A stretch of 64,000 nt of DNA, taken from the NCBI RefSeq assembly GCF_026013365.1, contig NZ_JAPDOE010000001.1, forward strand, positions 1,178,001-1,242,000, written 5' to 3'. Source of the stretch: Paenibacillus sp. LS1. GTDB lineage: Bacteria; Bacillota; Bacilli; Paenibacillales; Paenibacillaceae. The notes under the pieces are model-generated. The model was not told where the DNA came from. It searched no databases and saw nothing but the letters and a program-made list of their open reading frames with translations. Shown here one piece after another: positions 28,322 to 35,567 of the stretch; within the stretch, counting starts at the first letter, position 1; every line of letters starts with the position of its first letter. A program made the translations under genes and the position numbers.

Positions 28322-28405
28322 ATGAATATGTATACCAAAGAAACCATTATTCACACATGGGAAGAAGGTGACTGGCATGCTGGGGAGTGTCGAATTAATC
28401 CGTAA
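28322..28405 (+). other. Short upstream ORF (27 codons) overlapping the GT-D gene start
   Basis: The ATG at 28322 follows a strong AGAAGGAG and reads MNMYTKETIIHTWEEGDWHA before a TAA at 28403. It overlaps the start of the GT-D glycosyltransferase in another frame. It may be a leader/coupling ORF, or the true N-terminus separated by a frameshift: fused, it would extend the enzyme by about 20 residues. Confidence 0.45.
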
Positions 28406-29117
28406 CTGGTTTCAAATGGCCTCTGATGGAGAGGCCCATGCTTCTGTTCGATTTGGGGATGCTTCCAACACTATTCTGGCTCACGATACCGTTTTGACTA
28501 TGGATTTCATCAAGTCACATTACGGCTGGTTGAACGATCCTACCTATTGCGGGATAACCTTACCCAATGCGAGTGCGAGAGAAATTATTGTACACTGTCT
28601 GCGAAAAGCGGATTACGTCGGACATCTGATCCAGACAGATCACTGGTATTTCAAACCGTTATTCGATATGTGCCTTGCATATTACAAGGTTGAACCCAAG
28701 GAAACCTTCTATGCTTTTGAGAATAATTACATTGCCCGATTCAAGTTATTCTATGAAACATTCAAGACCATGCCTATTCTGATCTGTGGAGCCAAGGCTG
28801 AGCAGTATAGAGAAGTGCTGGAGCGGAGATACGGGTGGACAAGCATCGTGGGAACGGTGGACTGTCCCTCGTGGTCTCATGTGAGCACGGCATCCAAACA
28901 AATGGAACATATATTCCAACAGACACCGTGGAAGCTCGCTCTGGTATGCGCAGGTGCACCCGGCAAAGTGCTAACTATTAAGGCGAAAGAACTGCACACC
29001 GTAGGTGTGGATTTTGGTTCTGGAGCAGATGTTGCCATTCAAGCCGACACCGAAAATCTGAACGCCTGGGATTACAACGGATTTCCCGACTATTGGGAAG
29101 GCAGACCCAAAAAATGA
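28377..29117 (+). CDS. GT-D fold (DUF1792-type) glycosyltransferase (246 aa)
   Basis: Plus strand, divergent from the other glycosyltransferases. The start is the ATG at 28377, with GAAGAAGG 8 nt upstream; a GTG at 28368 is an alternative. The family signature near the N-terminus is SVRFGDAS; DYVGHLIQTDHWYF, PILICGAKAEQY and LALVCAGAPGKVLTIKAKEL follow. The last half has the typical alternating strand-helix order and ends with a Trp/Asp-rich tail (NAWDYNGFPDYWEG). GT-D enzymes add glucose in serine-rich adhesin glycosylation in streptococci (known for the family); the target here is not known. The upstream overlapping reading frame raises the question of a frameshift. Confidence 0.75.
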   Translation: MLGSVELIRNWFQMASDGEAHASVRFGDASNTILAHDTVLTMDFIKSHYGWLNDPTYCGITLPNASAREIIVHCLRKADYVGHLIQTDHWYFKPLFDMCLAYYKVEPKETFYAFENNYIARFKLFYETFKTMPILICGAKAEQYREVLERRYGWTSIVGTVDCPSWSHVSTASKQMEHIFQQTPWKLALVCAGAPGKVLTIKAKELHTVGVDFGSGADVAIQADTENLNAWDYNGFPDYWEGRPKK

Positions 29118-29136
29118 CCCTCTCCGGGTCTTTTTT
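29116..29136 (+). terminator. Terminator after the GT-D gene
   Basis: GACCC, loop TCTCC, GGGTC, then TTTTTT. The stem begins within the TGA stop codon. Confidence 0.75.
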
Positions 29137-29184
29137 ACTGGATAATACTGTGATTCTAATCGAATTTTATCTCCTTAGTGGCTG

Positions 29185-29213
29185 TTGATAATTTAAACTA
29201 TCTGCCTTATTAT
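29185..29213 (+). promoter_or_regulatory. Sigma-A type promoter for the 89-aa gene
   Basis: TTGATA (29185-29190), exactly 17 nt, then TATTAT (29208-29213). It lies about 90 nt before the ATG at 29301, downstream of the GT-D terminator. Confidence 0.65.
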
Positions 29214-29300
29214 TGTTAAGATAACTCCTAATCTAACCTGGTTTAGACTTGCATGAAGAGGAGCTCTGCTAAGATATTCAAACCGTTGGAGGGAAATGTA

Positions 29301-29570
29301 ATGGCGCACTCGCAGTCAAAGACCGAAACAGTAGCAACTCATTTAAGAACAAGATTTATGGAAGGTAACGTAGAGGGACACGAGATCGTTGTTGCCTTGA
29401 TCAGTATGGTCAAAGCCGGGAAGATTAATCTAGATGAGGTTGCCCCTATTCTCTCTACAGTCTTTTTTGAACAACCGCAAGGTATTCTGTTGGCACTCGA
29501 AAAAGCTAGCAGTCTGATTGATGATGAATTAATTGATTCCATTCTCCACGAAGTAAACGAAAAAGCTTAA
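29301..29570 (+). CDS. Small helical protein of unknown function (89 aa)
   Basis: The ATG at 29301 (MAHSQSKTETVATHL) follows GGAGGG at 7-nt spacing; a longer in-frame reading from 29253 has no such site. The protein looks all-helical and acidic at the C-terminus (LIDDELIDSILHEVNEKA). There is no signal peptide or membrane segment and I do not recognise the family. It has its own promoter and sits, with two other small plus-strand genes, between glycosyltransferases and lysis genes. An accessory or regulatory role in the tail locus is possible but unsupported. Confidence 0.55.
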   Translation: MAHSQSKTETVATHLRTRFMEGNVEGHEIVVALISMVKAGKINLDEVAPILSTVFFEQPQGILLALEKASSLIDDELIDSILHEVNEKA

Positions 29571-29672
29571 TCTTACATACAAAGGGAGAGCTTATCATCA
29601 GATTTTAATTTACAACAACCAGTTATTCTCTCCACACTTTTAGATTGAATAGATTCATCACTGAGAAATTGG

Positions 29673-29690
29673 AATTTCTCGTTATTTTCT
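29673..29690 (+). terminator. Perfect inverted repeat downstream of the 89-aa gene
   Basis: GAGAAATT GG AATTTCTC followed by GTTATTTTCTG. A compact hairpin with only a weak U-tract; possible terminator of the preceding gene. Confidence 0.4.
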
Positions 29691-29745
29691 GTCCTCCTCC
29701 GCTTATCCTAGTAGTATTACGAAGGAGGGGACACCAATCGAGACA

Positions 29746-29973
29746 GTGAATAAAGCCATTTTATTTTTAGCAGTTATTGAAAACATGCTTGAAGCGCTCC
29801 ACCATACAGAAGTAGATCAGACAGAACTTGTGGATTCGCTTGTCATGTTAGGTTTTGATCCCATTGAGATGTTGTACGAGACAAATACCATTAGATCTTT
29901 CCAAAAGATATGCAGGGCTTTCGCAGAACTCCATCTTACAGATGAGGCCCTGGACACCTTCTCAAAGGAGTAG
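29746..29973 (+). CDS. Small helical protein of unknown function (75 aa)
   Basis: The reading frame starts with GTG at 29746, but the GGAGGGG lies 16 nt upstream, longer than usual, so the true start is uncertain. The sequence (ILFLAVIENMLEALHHTEVD, then LHLTDEALDTFSKE) is helical and acidic, without a clear membrane segment. It ends just before a strong terminator. The family is not recognised. It may be functionally linked with the 89-residue gene upstream, which has similar size and composition. Confidence 0.5.
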   Translation: MNKAILFLAVIENMLEALHHTEVDQTELVDSLVMLGFDPIEMLYETNTIRSFQKICRAFAELHLTDEALDTFSKE

Positions 29974-29980
29974 TTACATA

Positions 29981-30025
29981 AACAGAACCCCACATCACAT
30001 TCGACGTGGGGTTCTGTTTTTTTTG
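29981..30025 (+). terminator. Strong rho-independent terminator
   Basis: AACAGAACCCCAC pairs perfectly with GTGGGGTTCTGTT around a 12-nt loop, followed by a run of eight T (shared with the arm end). It ends transcription of the small plus-strand genes. Confidence 0.9.
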
Positions 30026-30153
30026 AATTTTGAACCCGTTTTGATCTTGATCAGCTTAACCTTCCCCATCCTGCCTCGTATAGGTCATCTAGGGACCATG
30101 GACATCTTCATCGCCCCTGTTGACTCTGACTTAATAAACGAAAGGATGGTTGT

Positions 30154-30360
30154 ATGAGCCCAGCCAAACCAACACATGTGATCGAAACGAATCAACTCGC
30201 TGTAATTGGAGTCGTCGATGCATCCTCGATTCAGACCCAATATGAACTTGAGTATCCTGATCATATCGTGATTATACAACATTATTATTTTTTGAAAGAT
30301 CCCTCTCACTTTAACTCCTGGTTAACTAGCAGGCATAGCCTTATTCAAGATACACTTTAG
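30154..30360 (+). CDS. Small protein of unknown function (68 aa)
   Basis: The ATG at 30154 has AAAGGATGG 6-8 nt upstream. The sequence mixes beta and helix (LAVIGVVDASSI, HIVIIQHYYFLKD) and no family is recognised. It overlaps the 3' end of the convergent amidase gene by 4 nt. The long non-shadow frame and ribosome binding site support coding, but with a short ORF this is moderate. Confidence 0.45.
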   Translation: MSPAKPTHVIETNQLAVIGVVDASSIQTQYELEYPDHIVIIQHYYFLKDPSHFNSWLTSRHSLIQDTL

Positions 30361-31136
30361 ACTTTGGTCAGGCTTTTTTTGCGTCTGCGCTCATCAATTA
30401 AAACCTTCAGCAACAGTAACTCTCCATAAGTCAACTTCTTCTTACGTACCTTCTCTACCCATGCCCAATCGTCAATTACTTTGTCGTTGTAGGCATCTCC
30501 GATGTACTGATCAAGTTCATTCCAGGCCCATTGTGCGTAATCCAGAACGGTATTCATATCATCATCCTCCGTGACTGCTATTTCTTGCAGTGGGTTTAAT
30601 TTTGTATGTACTGCTTGCTTGAATCTCTCATATTCACCTGGTTGTTTAATCCATGGGAGTGGACATTCCTTCCATCCTACGACTTCTTTATGGGTGAAGA
30701 AGACGGGTGGGAAGCCCCGTTCCCTGATTAGGTATACCGCGAGGTCTACAACGTTATTGAATGTATCTTCATGGATACTGCCATCCTTTTCAATGCACAT
30801 CTCAATGCCCACTGTACTATTGTTTGGATATGTCCCAAGCTTGGCTAGCGCTTCCTTCGTGTACGTTGTGCTCCCGCAGTGGTAGGCCAGTTCATCATCC
30901 GGTAGACTGTTATATATCGAAGTTCGATCTACCGAGAAATGTGCGCTTGCATAACGGCTTTGCACTGCTTTATTTGAATCTTGCTGTGCCAAACTTGCAA
31001 AGTATTTGCTAATGTTCTTCGCGGGCGCTCCGGGAGAAGCCGTATAATGCATCACAATTCCACGTTTCGCTTTTAATTTCAGTCCGGCTCGACTGTATTT
31101 ATTAACAGGTATGTAATCCTTGGTGATCTGTATCAT
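30357..31136 (-). CDS. N-acetylmuramoyl-L-alanine amidase, Amidase_2 type (259 aa)
   Basis: The ATG overlaps the holin TAA (TAATG, 1 nt), so the pair is translationally coupled. The N-terminal domain (~25-165) has the zinc ligands of the T7 lysozyme/PGRP family: H30 in GIVMHYTAS, H149 in FFTHKEVVG and C158 in KECPLPW. SAHFSVDR and YHCGSTTY are also typical. The C-terminal ~90 residues (after the IAVTEDDDM linker) are helical with a basic end (RRRKKS) and may bind the wall. There is no signal peptide, as expected for a holin-dependent endolysin. It cleaves the lactyl amide between MurNAc and L-Ala. In this locus it would release tail particles by lysis. Confidence 0.88.
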   Translation of the reverse strand: MIQITKDYIPVNKYSRAGLKLKAKRGIVMHYTASPGAPAKNISKYFASLAQQDSNKAVQSRYASAHFSVDRTSIYNSLPDDELAYHCGSTTYTKEALAKLGTYPNNSTVGIEMCIEKDGSIHEDTFNNVVDLAVYLIRERGFPPVFFTHKEVVGWKECPLPWIKQPGEYERFKQAVHTKLNPLQEIAVTEDDDMNTVLDYAQWAWNELDQYIGDAYNDKVIDDWAWVEKVRKKKLTYGELLLLKVLIDERRRKKSLTKV

Positions 31137-31558
31137 TACATCTTCTCCTTGTCTTCAACTTGATCTTCATTACCTCGAAGCTTAAATAGAGCTGAAGTGA
31201 TAAACTTCGGTACAGGCAGGCCCAGTTTCCCCATGTTCTCCAAAATACTAATTCCTTCTGTACCAATAATGAACATTAACATTGCATCTCGCATAAAATC
31301 ATTGGAATTGCCTGCAACCATATCCAGTTGATGTGCAATAATGACAAAGACAAATGTCAATGACTTACGAGCAAGCCCCCACCATCCAACCCTGCTGGAT
31401 AATTCCTTCCTATACCATGCAGACAACACCCCTGTGATGTAATCCAGCCCAACAAAGATGGTCACTGCAATAAACAGGTGATCAATTCCCCCTACCAAAT
31501 ACACGACTGCTGATAGCAGCCAACCAAACAAAACCATAAAAACGGTGTCTCTGTGCAT
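31136..31558 (-). CDS. Holin, toxin-secretion/phage-lysis family (140 aa)
   Basis: The pattern matches the phage_holin_4_1 (TcdE/UtxA-like) family: an N-terminal transmembrane helix (FMVLFGWLLSAVVYLVGG), the family block VGLDYITGVLSAW, a basic GLARKSLTF segment and two further hydrophobic helices (TFVFVIIAHQLDMVAG, AMLMFIIGTEGISILENMG), then a charged C-terminus (EDQVEDKEKM). It forms membrane lesions that let the endolysin out. It is encoded directly upstream of, and coupled to, the amidase. There is no second lysis protein. The intact lysis cassette argues that the tail locus is still functional. Confidence 0.88.
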   Translation of the reverse strand: MHRDTVFMVLFGWLLSAVVYLVGGIDHLFIAVTIFVGLDYITGVLSAWYRKELSSRVGWWGLARKSLTFVFVIIAHQLDMVAGNSNDFMRDAMLMFIIGTEGISILENMGKLGLPVPKFITSALFKLRGNEDQVEDKEKM

Positions 31559-31672
31559 TAACGTTCCCCCTCAATAACCTATTTCATGTCTAGGTTAGGC
31601 GGATCACAGACATAAGTCTCATACCAGACAGAAACCTCTGAAAAAACACTCACCATTCGCTAAACAAACAGC

Positions 31673-31703
31673 AAAAAAACCCTCTCGCTGGGATGCGGGA
31701 GGG
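31673..31703 (-). terminator. Terminator after gerW/ytfJ
   Basis: CCCTC pairs with GAGGG in a 24-nt hairpin, followed by seven T on the minus strand. It marks the boundary between the core gene cluster and the lysis/tail locus. Confidence 0.75.
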
Positions 31704-31719
31704 ATCATGACGAAAGGAT

Positions 31720-32202
31720 TCAGCTATAGGTTGATGGATCTGGTGTAACGGGTACACCTGTTGTATTCGTTGGCGTTGTATTACGTTGGAACATGCCTTG
31801 AATTCGGTCCAAAACATAAGGGGTGGAGTCAATAAGTTTCTCAAACAGATGTGTGGAGTTATCGAGTGGTACAATGTGTACCCCCTGTTTACCTACGACC
31901 AGGAACGCAATAGGACGTATGGATACACCGCCGCCGCTACCGCCACCAAACGGAGAAGCAACTTTAGCTGAACTCGCATGTTCAGCAGAGGTGCCCGTAG
32001 CACCACTTTTGCCACTACTTTCTCCATTAACGTGAAAATCACTACCACCGGCAGCAAATCCGAATCCAACCTTACTGATCGGCAGAATTACGGTCCCATC
32101 TGGTGTTTCGACTGCATCGCCAACAATTGTATTGACATCCACCATGGCCTTGATATTCTCCATTGCGGTTTCCATTAAGCCTTGAATTGGATGATCTGAC
32201 AT
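31720..32202 (-). CDS. ytfJ: GerW-family sporulation protein YtfJ (160 aa)
   Basis: The ATG at 32202 (MSDHPIQGLM) follows GGAGGG; an upstream in-frame start is poorer. The conserved core is present: TAMENIKAMVDVNTIVGDAV, TVILPISKVGFGFAAGGSDF, then a Gly-rich stretch (PFGGGSGGGVSIRPIAFLVV) and HIVPLDNSTHLFEKLID. YtfJ/GerW is a forespore-made spore protein needed for normal germination in B. subtilis. It pairs with the DUF2953 gene upstream, as in B. subtilis ytfI-ytfJ. Likely transcribed with it during sporulation. Confidence 0.9.
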   Translation of the reverse strand: MSDHPIQGLMETAMENIKAMVDVNTIVGDAVETPDGTVILPISKVGFGFAAGGSDFHVNGESSGKSGATGTSAEHASSAKVASPFGGGSGGGVSIRPIAFLVVGKQGVHIVPLDNSTHLFEKLIDSTPYVLDRIQGMFQRNTTPTNTTGVPVTPDPSTYS

Positions 32203-32350
32203 TTTAATTCCCTCCAGTTTCAATGTAAGCTAGGTTTGATCTAACCATATCATCCCCAAACTTGAAGGGACTTATGTAAATAAGCAATTGAAGTATACGC
32301 TGTGTACTCCAACCCCACATTTTCAAAAACAGACCTGATATGATGGAAAT

Positions 32351-33088
32351 TTATTGTGTTGTTCCACTAAGCTTTTGCTTTTGCTTTCGCTTCTCCTTAC
32401 GCTTGCGTCGTTGTTCTTGAAGAAGCTTAAGCCACATCCGCCATCCGCCTTCGACTTGAAGCACTCGGGTGAGTAGTGTGATTCCAGCGATCAAAAGGGC
32501 TGTAATCCGAATCTTCACTCTGCAATCAAGCTCTGTTCTGAACTCCATTTCGTCTGACCACACCGGCATAACCTGAAGCACGGGTGTATCATCGAAACGG
32601 ATCTGGTATGTGAGAAAACCAATGATAATGGACTTGATACTCCACACCCAGCCCGTTAACACCGCTGTGTATGCTGCATCGCCAACCCCGATGTGGGTAG
32701 ACCAGGACAGCTCAGTCATATGTACATGCGTGAGTGTTTGCTTGAGCCACAGCTTGAGCGCATCAGTCGCCCTTAGCATAACTTTTACATCTTTGGCCCA
32801 CTTCTTGACTTTACGTTTGTTAACCCGCTCGCTTCCCTGGGCTTCCCCTCTGGAGTGATTCATGGATTGTTCGGTCTTGACCAGAAAACCTTCCTTCATA
32901 TTGCGAAAAACAATACTCGGAATCTCATAGTTAATCCGCACAATTCCATAGAGAAGACGAACATTAATATTGGCGTAATCATCACTTTTATGTTTACTGA
33001 ATGTAAAATGTACATGAACATTTGAGATGAGGACTGCGGCAATCAGCAATGCGAACAACAAACCGATTCCTCCAAGCCAAATCCACAC
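32351..33088 (-). CDS. ytfI: DUF2953 membrane protein, YtfI-like (245 aa)
   Basis: A GTG at 33088 with GGAGGT 7 nt upstream is preferred; a TTG at 33103 is the longer option. An N-terminal hydrophobic helix (LGGIGLLFALLIAAVLISN) and a second one (AGITLLTRVLQ, weak) surround a DUF2953 body (VHFTFSKHKSDDYANINVRL, TELSWSTHIGVGDAAYTAV, MPVWSDEMEFRTELDCRVKI). The C-terminus is strongly basic (RRKRKEKRKQKQK). It is next to ytfJ, matching the conserved ytfIJ pair. The biochemical role is unknown; a sporulation link is inferred from the partner. Confidence 0.8.
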   Translation of the reverse strand: MWIWLGGIGLLFALLIAAVLISNVHVHFTFSKHKSDDYANINVRLLYGIVRINYEIPSIVFRNMKEGFLVKTEQSMNHSRGEAQGSERVNKRKVKKWAKDVKVMLRATDALKLWLKQTLTHVHMTELSWSTHIGVGDAAYTAVLTGWVWSIKSIIIGFLTYQIRFDDTPVLQVMPVWSDEMEFRTELDCRVKIRITALLIAGITLLTRVLQVEGGWRMWLKLLQEQRRKRKEKRKQKQKLSGTTQ

Positions 33089-33256
33089 AGGCCTTACCTC
33101 CAAGCCCTCAATTCTTTTCTCGTCTAGTATGGCACTCTGGATAGGAAAAAATTCACGTCTGACCTAAAAATCCCATTTCATATAGGTTTGGAAACGGTCC
33201 GTAACCTTTTATATACACAAATTGGATTAAAGATTAGTTACACTGGTCACTCCGAT

Positions 33257-33367
33257 GACAGAATAACTTTCCGATCACTGTTATCCCCAGATTTTTTTGA
33301 TTCCCTTCTCTAAAGGGTAAATCCGGAGATAAAGGCGAACACTCCGTTTCTTCAGATTATTTCTGTC
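33257..33367. repeat. Structured palindromic repeat, copy A
   Basis: The ends GACAGAATAA and TTATTTCTGTC are inverted repeats. Inside are CCCAGATTT...AAATCCGG and a hairpin CCCTT/AAGGG. The interior (GTTATCCCC, AAATCCGG, TAAAGGCGAAC) matches copy B at 45695-45865 while the outer stem sequence differs, i.e. pairing is kept but bases change. Confidence 0.65.
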
Positions 33368-33417
33368 CTCTCCGTTATGTGTAAAATCTTTAGTTCAATT
33401 TATCTAAAAATAATGCA

Positions 33418-33450
33418 CAAAAAAACCGACTCCACTGATGGGTGTCGGTT
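33418..33450 (-). terminator. Terminator after scpB
   Basis: AACCGAC pairs with GTCGGTT, followed by a T-rich tail on the minus strand; about 18 nt after the scpB stop. Confidence 0.8.
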
Positions 33451-33467
33451 AGTATGAGCCTGCAAAA

Positions 33468-34124
33468 TTAGAGTGAAGAGTCCAAATTATCGTCTTCGTT
33501 GTCGATATGACTTAAATCATCCGCCGGATCAACACTTTCCGGTTCCAGTTGTTGCAAATCCAGTTTGTTAAATAATAGTTGTGTCTCTTCCTCCAGGTTT
33601 TCCGAATCTTCGAACAAACCTGGTTCCGGAAGGTCTTTAATTGAAGCCAGCCCGAAATAATCCAGGAATGACTTGGTCGTTCCGTACAGAATTGGTCGTC
33701 CAATCGCCTCGGCCCGTCCCACTTCAATAATCAGATCCTTATTCACAAGTGTATGAATAGCCCGCTCTGATTTTACACCGCGAATTTCCTCAATCTCAAC
33801 CCGTGTAATCGGCTGTCGGTACGCCACGATAGCCAGCGTCTCCAGAGCCGCCTGGGATAAGGAAGTTCGTGCTGGAGAGTACGCCAGTTTCTCAAAATAC
33901 ACAGCATGCTCAGGCAAGGTACCCAGCTGAACTACGCCGGCTATCTTGAGAATCTGTACACCTCGTCCCTGCTGTGAAAATTCAAGAATCATCTCCTCAA
34001 TCGCGTCCGTTACAAGCTCCACTCGCTGGTCGACGATCTCAGCAATTTGTTTGATACTCAGACCTTCTTCTCCGGACAAAAACAGCAGGCCTTCAATAAT
34101 CGATTTCAATTTCGGAAAATCCAT
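33468..34124 (-). CDS. scpB: Segregation and condensation protein B
   Basis: The ATG at 34124 (MDFPKLKSIIEGLLFLSGEE) lies inside the 3' end of scpA (32-nt overlap), the usual coupled arrangement. Two winged-helix domains are seen: N-terminal (EGLSIKQIAEIVDQRVELV) and second (LETLAIVAYRQPITRVEIEE, then IEVGRAEAIGRPILYGTT). The C-terminus is acidic (DDLSHIDNEDDNLDSS). ScpB dimers bind ScpA and Smc to form the condensin that organises and segregates the chromosome. Length is near the B. subtilis protein (~200 aa) with an added acidic tail. Confidence 0.95.
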   Translation of the reverse strand: MDFPKLKSIIEGLLFLSGEEGLSIKQIAEIVDQRVELVTDAIEEMILEFSQQGRGVQILKIAGVVQLGTLPEHAVYFEKLAYSPARTSLSQAALETLAIVAYRQPITRVEIEEIRGVKSERAIHTLVNKDLIIEVGRAEAIGRPILYGTTKSFLDYFGLASIKDLPEPGLFEDSENLEEETQLLFNKLDLQQLEPESVDPADDLSHIDNEDDNLDSSL

Positions 34125-34893
34125 GATTCTTTGTTTCCCCTCTCCACTCCATAACAATATCCTCAAACATCCGCTCCTGATAACAGACAATCTGCTTCAT
34201 CTTCATCAGTTCCAGCACCGCCAGAAAAGTCACGACAATCTCATGGCGATAGATATGCTCATCCATCAACTTGGAGAACAAAAGTCTGCCCCCAGGCCCC
34301 ATACTTTCCAAAGCGCCGATGACATCCCGTATCCGGTCCTTAACCGAAATTTCATCCCGTTTGATCCGGGTTACGGTTGTACGCTTCTCAGCCTTGCGTA
34401 GCGCCTTCTGAAATGCTGCAATTAGATCAGAGGTGTGTAAACCCTCGACCGGGTTCGATGGAGCTTCTACAGGCATATAAGGGCGCAGATCCTCGGGCTC
34501 TTTGGAAAAAATAAGGCTGCGTTCCCATTCCCGTTCATGAAGATGACGCGCAATTCCCTTGTACTTGCGATATTCTATCAGACGCGCAATCAGCTCTGCA
34601 CGTGGATCATAATCTTCTTCTTCCATATAATCATAATCCTCGAAATCCTCAATGACCGGTGGTTTAGGCAGTAAAAGTTTGCTCTTGATCGACAGCAGTG
34701 TTGCTGCCATGACCAGAAATTCACTCGTAATATCCAGTTCCAGTTCCTGCATCGAATGCAGATACGCCATGTATTGATCGGTAATATCGCTGATGGGAAT
34801 ATCCTGGATATGAATTTCAGCCTTATCAATCAGATGAAGCAGCAGATCCAAAGGCCCTTCAAAAGTCTCCAGTTTGTATGTAACTACCGTCAC
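34093..34893 (-). CDS. scpA: Segregation and condensation protein A (kleisin)
   Basis: The GTG at 34893 follows GGGAGGA; the longer ATG reading adds an unconserved arginine-rich extension. The family start TYKLETFEGPLDLLLHLIDK is evident, followed by DIPISDITDQYMAYL and an acidic linker (EDYDYMEEEDYDPRAEL). The C-terminal winged helix (EIVVTFLAVLELMKMKQI) contacts Smc heads. It overlaps scpB. Kleisin subunit of Smc-ScpAB, acting on the nucleoid. Confidence 0.95.
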   Translation of the reverse strand: MTVVTYKLETFEGPLDLLLHLIDKAEIHIQDIPISDITDQYMAYLHSMQELELDITSEFLVMAATLLSIKSKLLLPKPPVIEDFEDYDYMEEEDYDPRAELIARLIEYRKYKGIARHLHEREWERSLIFSKEPEDLRPYMPVEAPSNPVEGLHTSDLIAAFQKALRKAEKRTTVTRIKRDEISVKDRIRDVIGALESMGPGGRLLFSKLMDEHIYRHEIVVTFLAVLELMKMKQIVCYQERMFEDIVMEWRGETKNHGFSEIEIDY

Positions 34894-34997
34894 TAGACGA
34901 ATCCTCCCGCCAGAAAAATACAAAACCCTGCTAAGCCGTCCGAATCCGGTCTCCCGTTTTCGTCTGCGCAAAGCAGGGCACTACTATTAAATAAGCA

Positions 34998-35465
34998 CTA
35001 TTTTAGCTGTTTCGTCAAGTTTGCCATCTCAATTGCCGCCGTAGCTGCATCCCAACCTTTGTTACCCGCCTTGGTTCCGGCACGTTCAATCGCTTGTTCA
35101 ATATTTTCAGTGGTAACCAGACCGAAGATTGTAGGCACGCCTGTTTTCAGGTTAATTGCTGCTACCCCTTTAGCCATCTCGTTGCACACATAATCATAAT
35201 GCGTAGTTGATCCACGAATAACGGTTCCCAGGGTAATCACCGCATCATACTTGCCACTCTCCGCCATTTTCTGCGCAATCAAAGGGATTTCGAATGCACC
35301 TGGAACCCAGGCTACATCCACTTCATCATCCTGCACACCGTGACGTTTGAATGCATCAAGTGCTGCGCTAAGCAATTTGCTCGTGATGAATTCGTTAAAA
35401 CGTCCAACAACAACTCCATATCTGGATCCTTCTGATACTAAATGTCCTTCAAAAAATTGTGGCAT
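34998..35465 (-). CDS. ribH: 6,7-dimethyl-8-ribityllumazine synthase
   Basis: The ATG at 35465 has GGGAGATG upstream. The 155-residue protein has the substrate-binding segments [39 protein letters not shown] (with the catalytic His) and [12 protein letters not shown], and a [14 protein letters not shown] tail. It condenses 5-amino-6-ribitylaminouracil with 3,4-dihydroxybutanone phosphate. Last gene of the rib operon; usual length for icosahedral lumazine synthases. Confidence 0.96.
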   Translation of the reverse strand: MPQFFEGHLVSEGSRYGVVVGRFNEFITSKLLSAALDAFKRHGVQDDEVDVAWVPGAFEIPLIAQKMAESGKYDAVITLGTVIRGSTTHYDYVCNEMAKGVAAINLKTGVPTIFGLVTTENIEQAIERAGTKAGNKGWDAATAAIEMANLTKQLK

Positions 35466-35567
35466 TCAAGTCATCTCCCTAACGGTATAATATAATGTAA
35501 GCAACAGAAATTCCGAAGTAATCACTTCCATAAATTACATGGTAAACGTTTTTCATCTACAACGAAT

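Larger units (their letters stand above)
33104..33467. other. Intergenic region with palindromic repeat element
   Basis: No gene was found here. It carries copy A of a structured repeat (33257-33367) and the scpB terminator (33418-33450). The stretch 33104-33250 shows nothing recognisable beyond A+T-rich sequence. Confidence 0.7.

Noticed and set aside
25583..31558. Complete prophage
   Set aside because: No terminase, portal, capsid, integrase, repressor or attachment-site repeat was found on this side of the tail genes.
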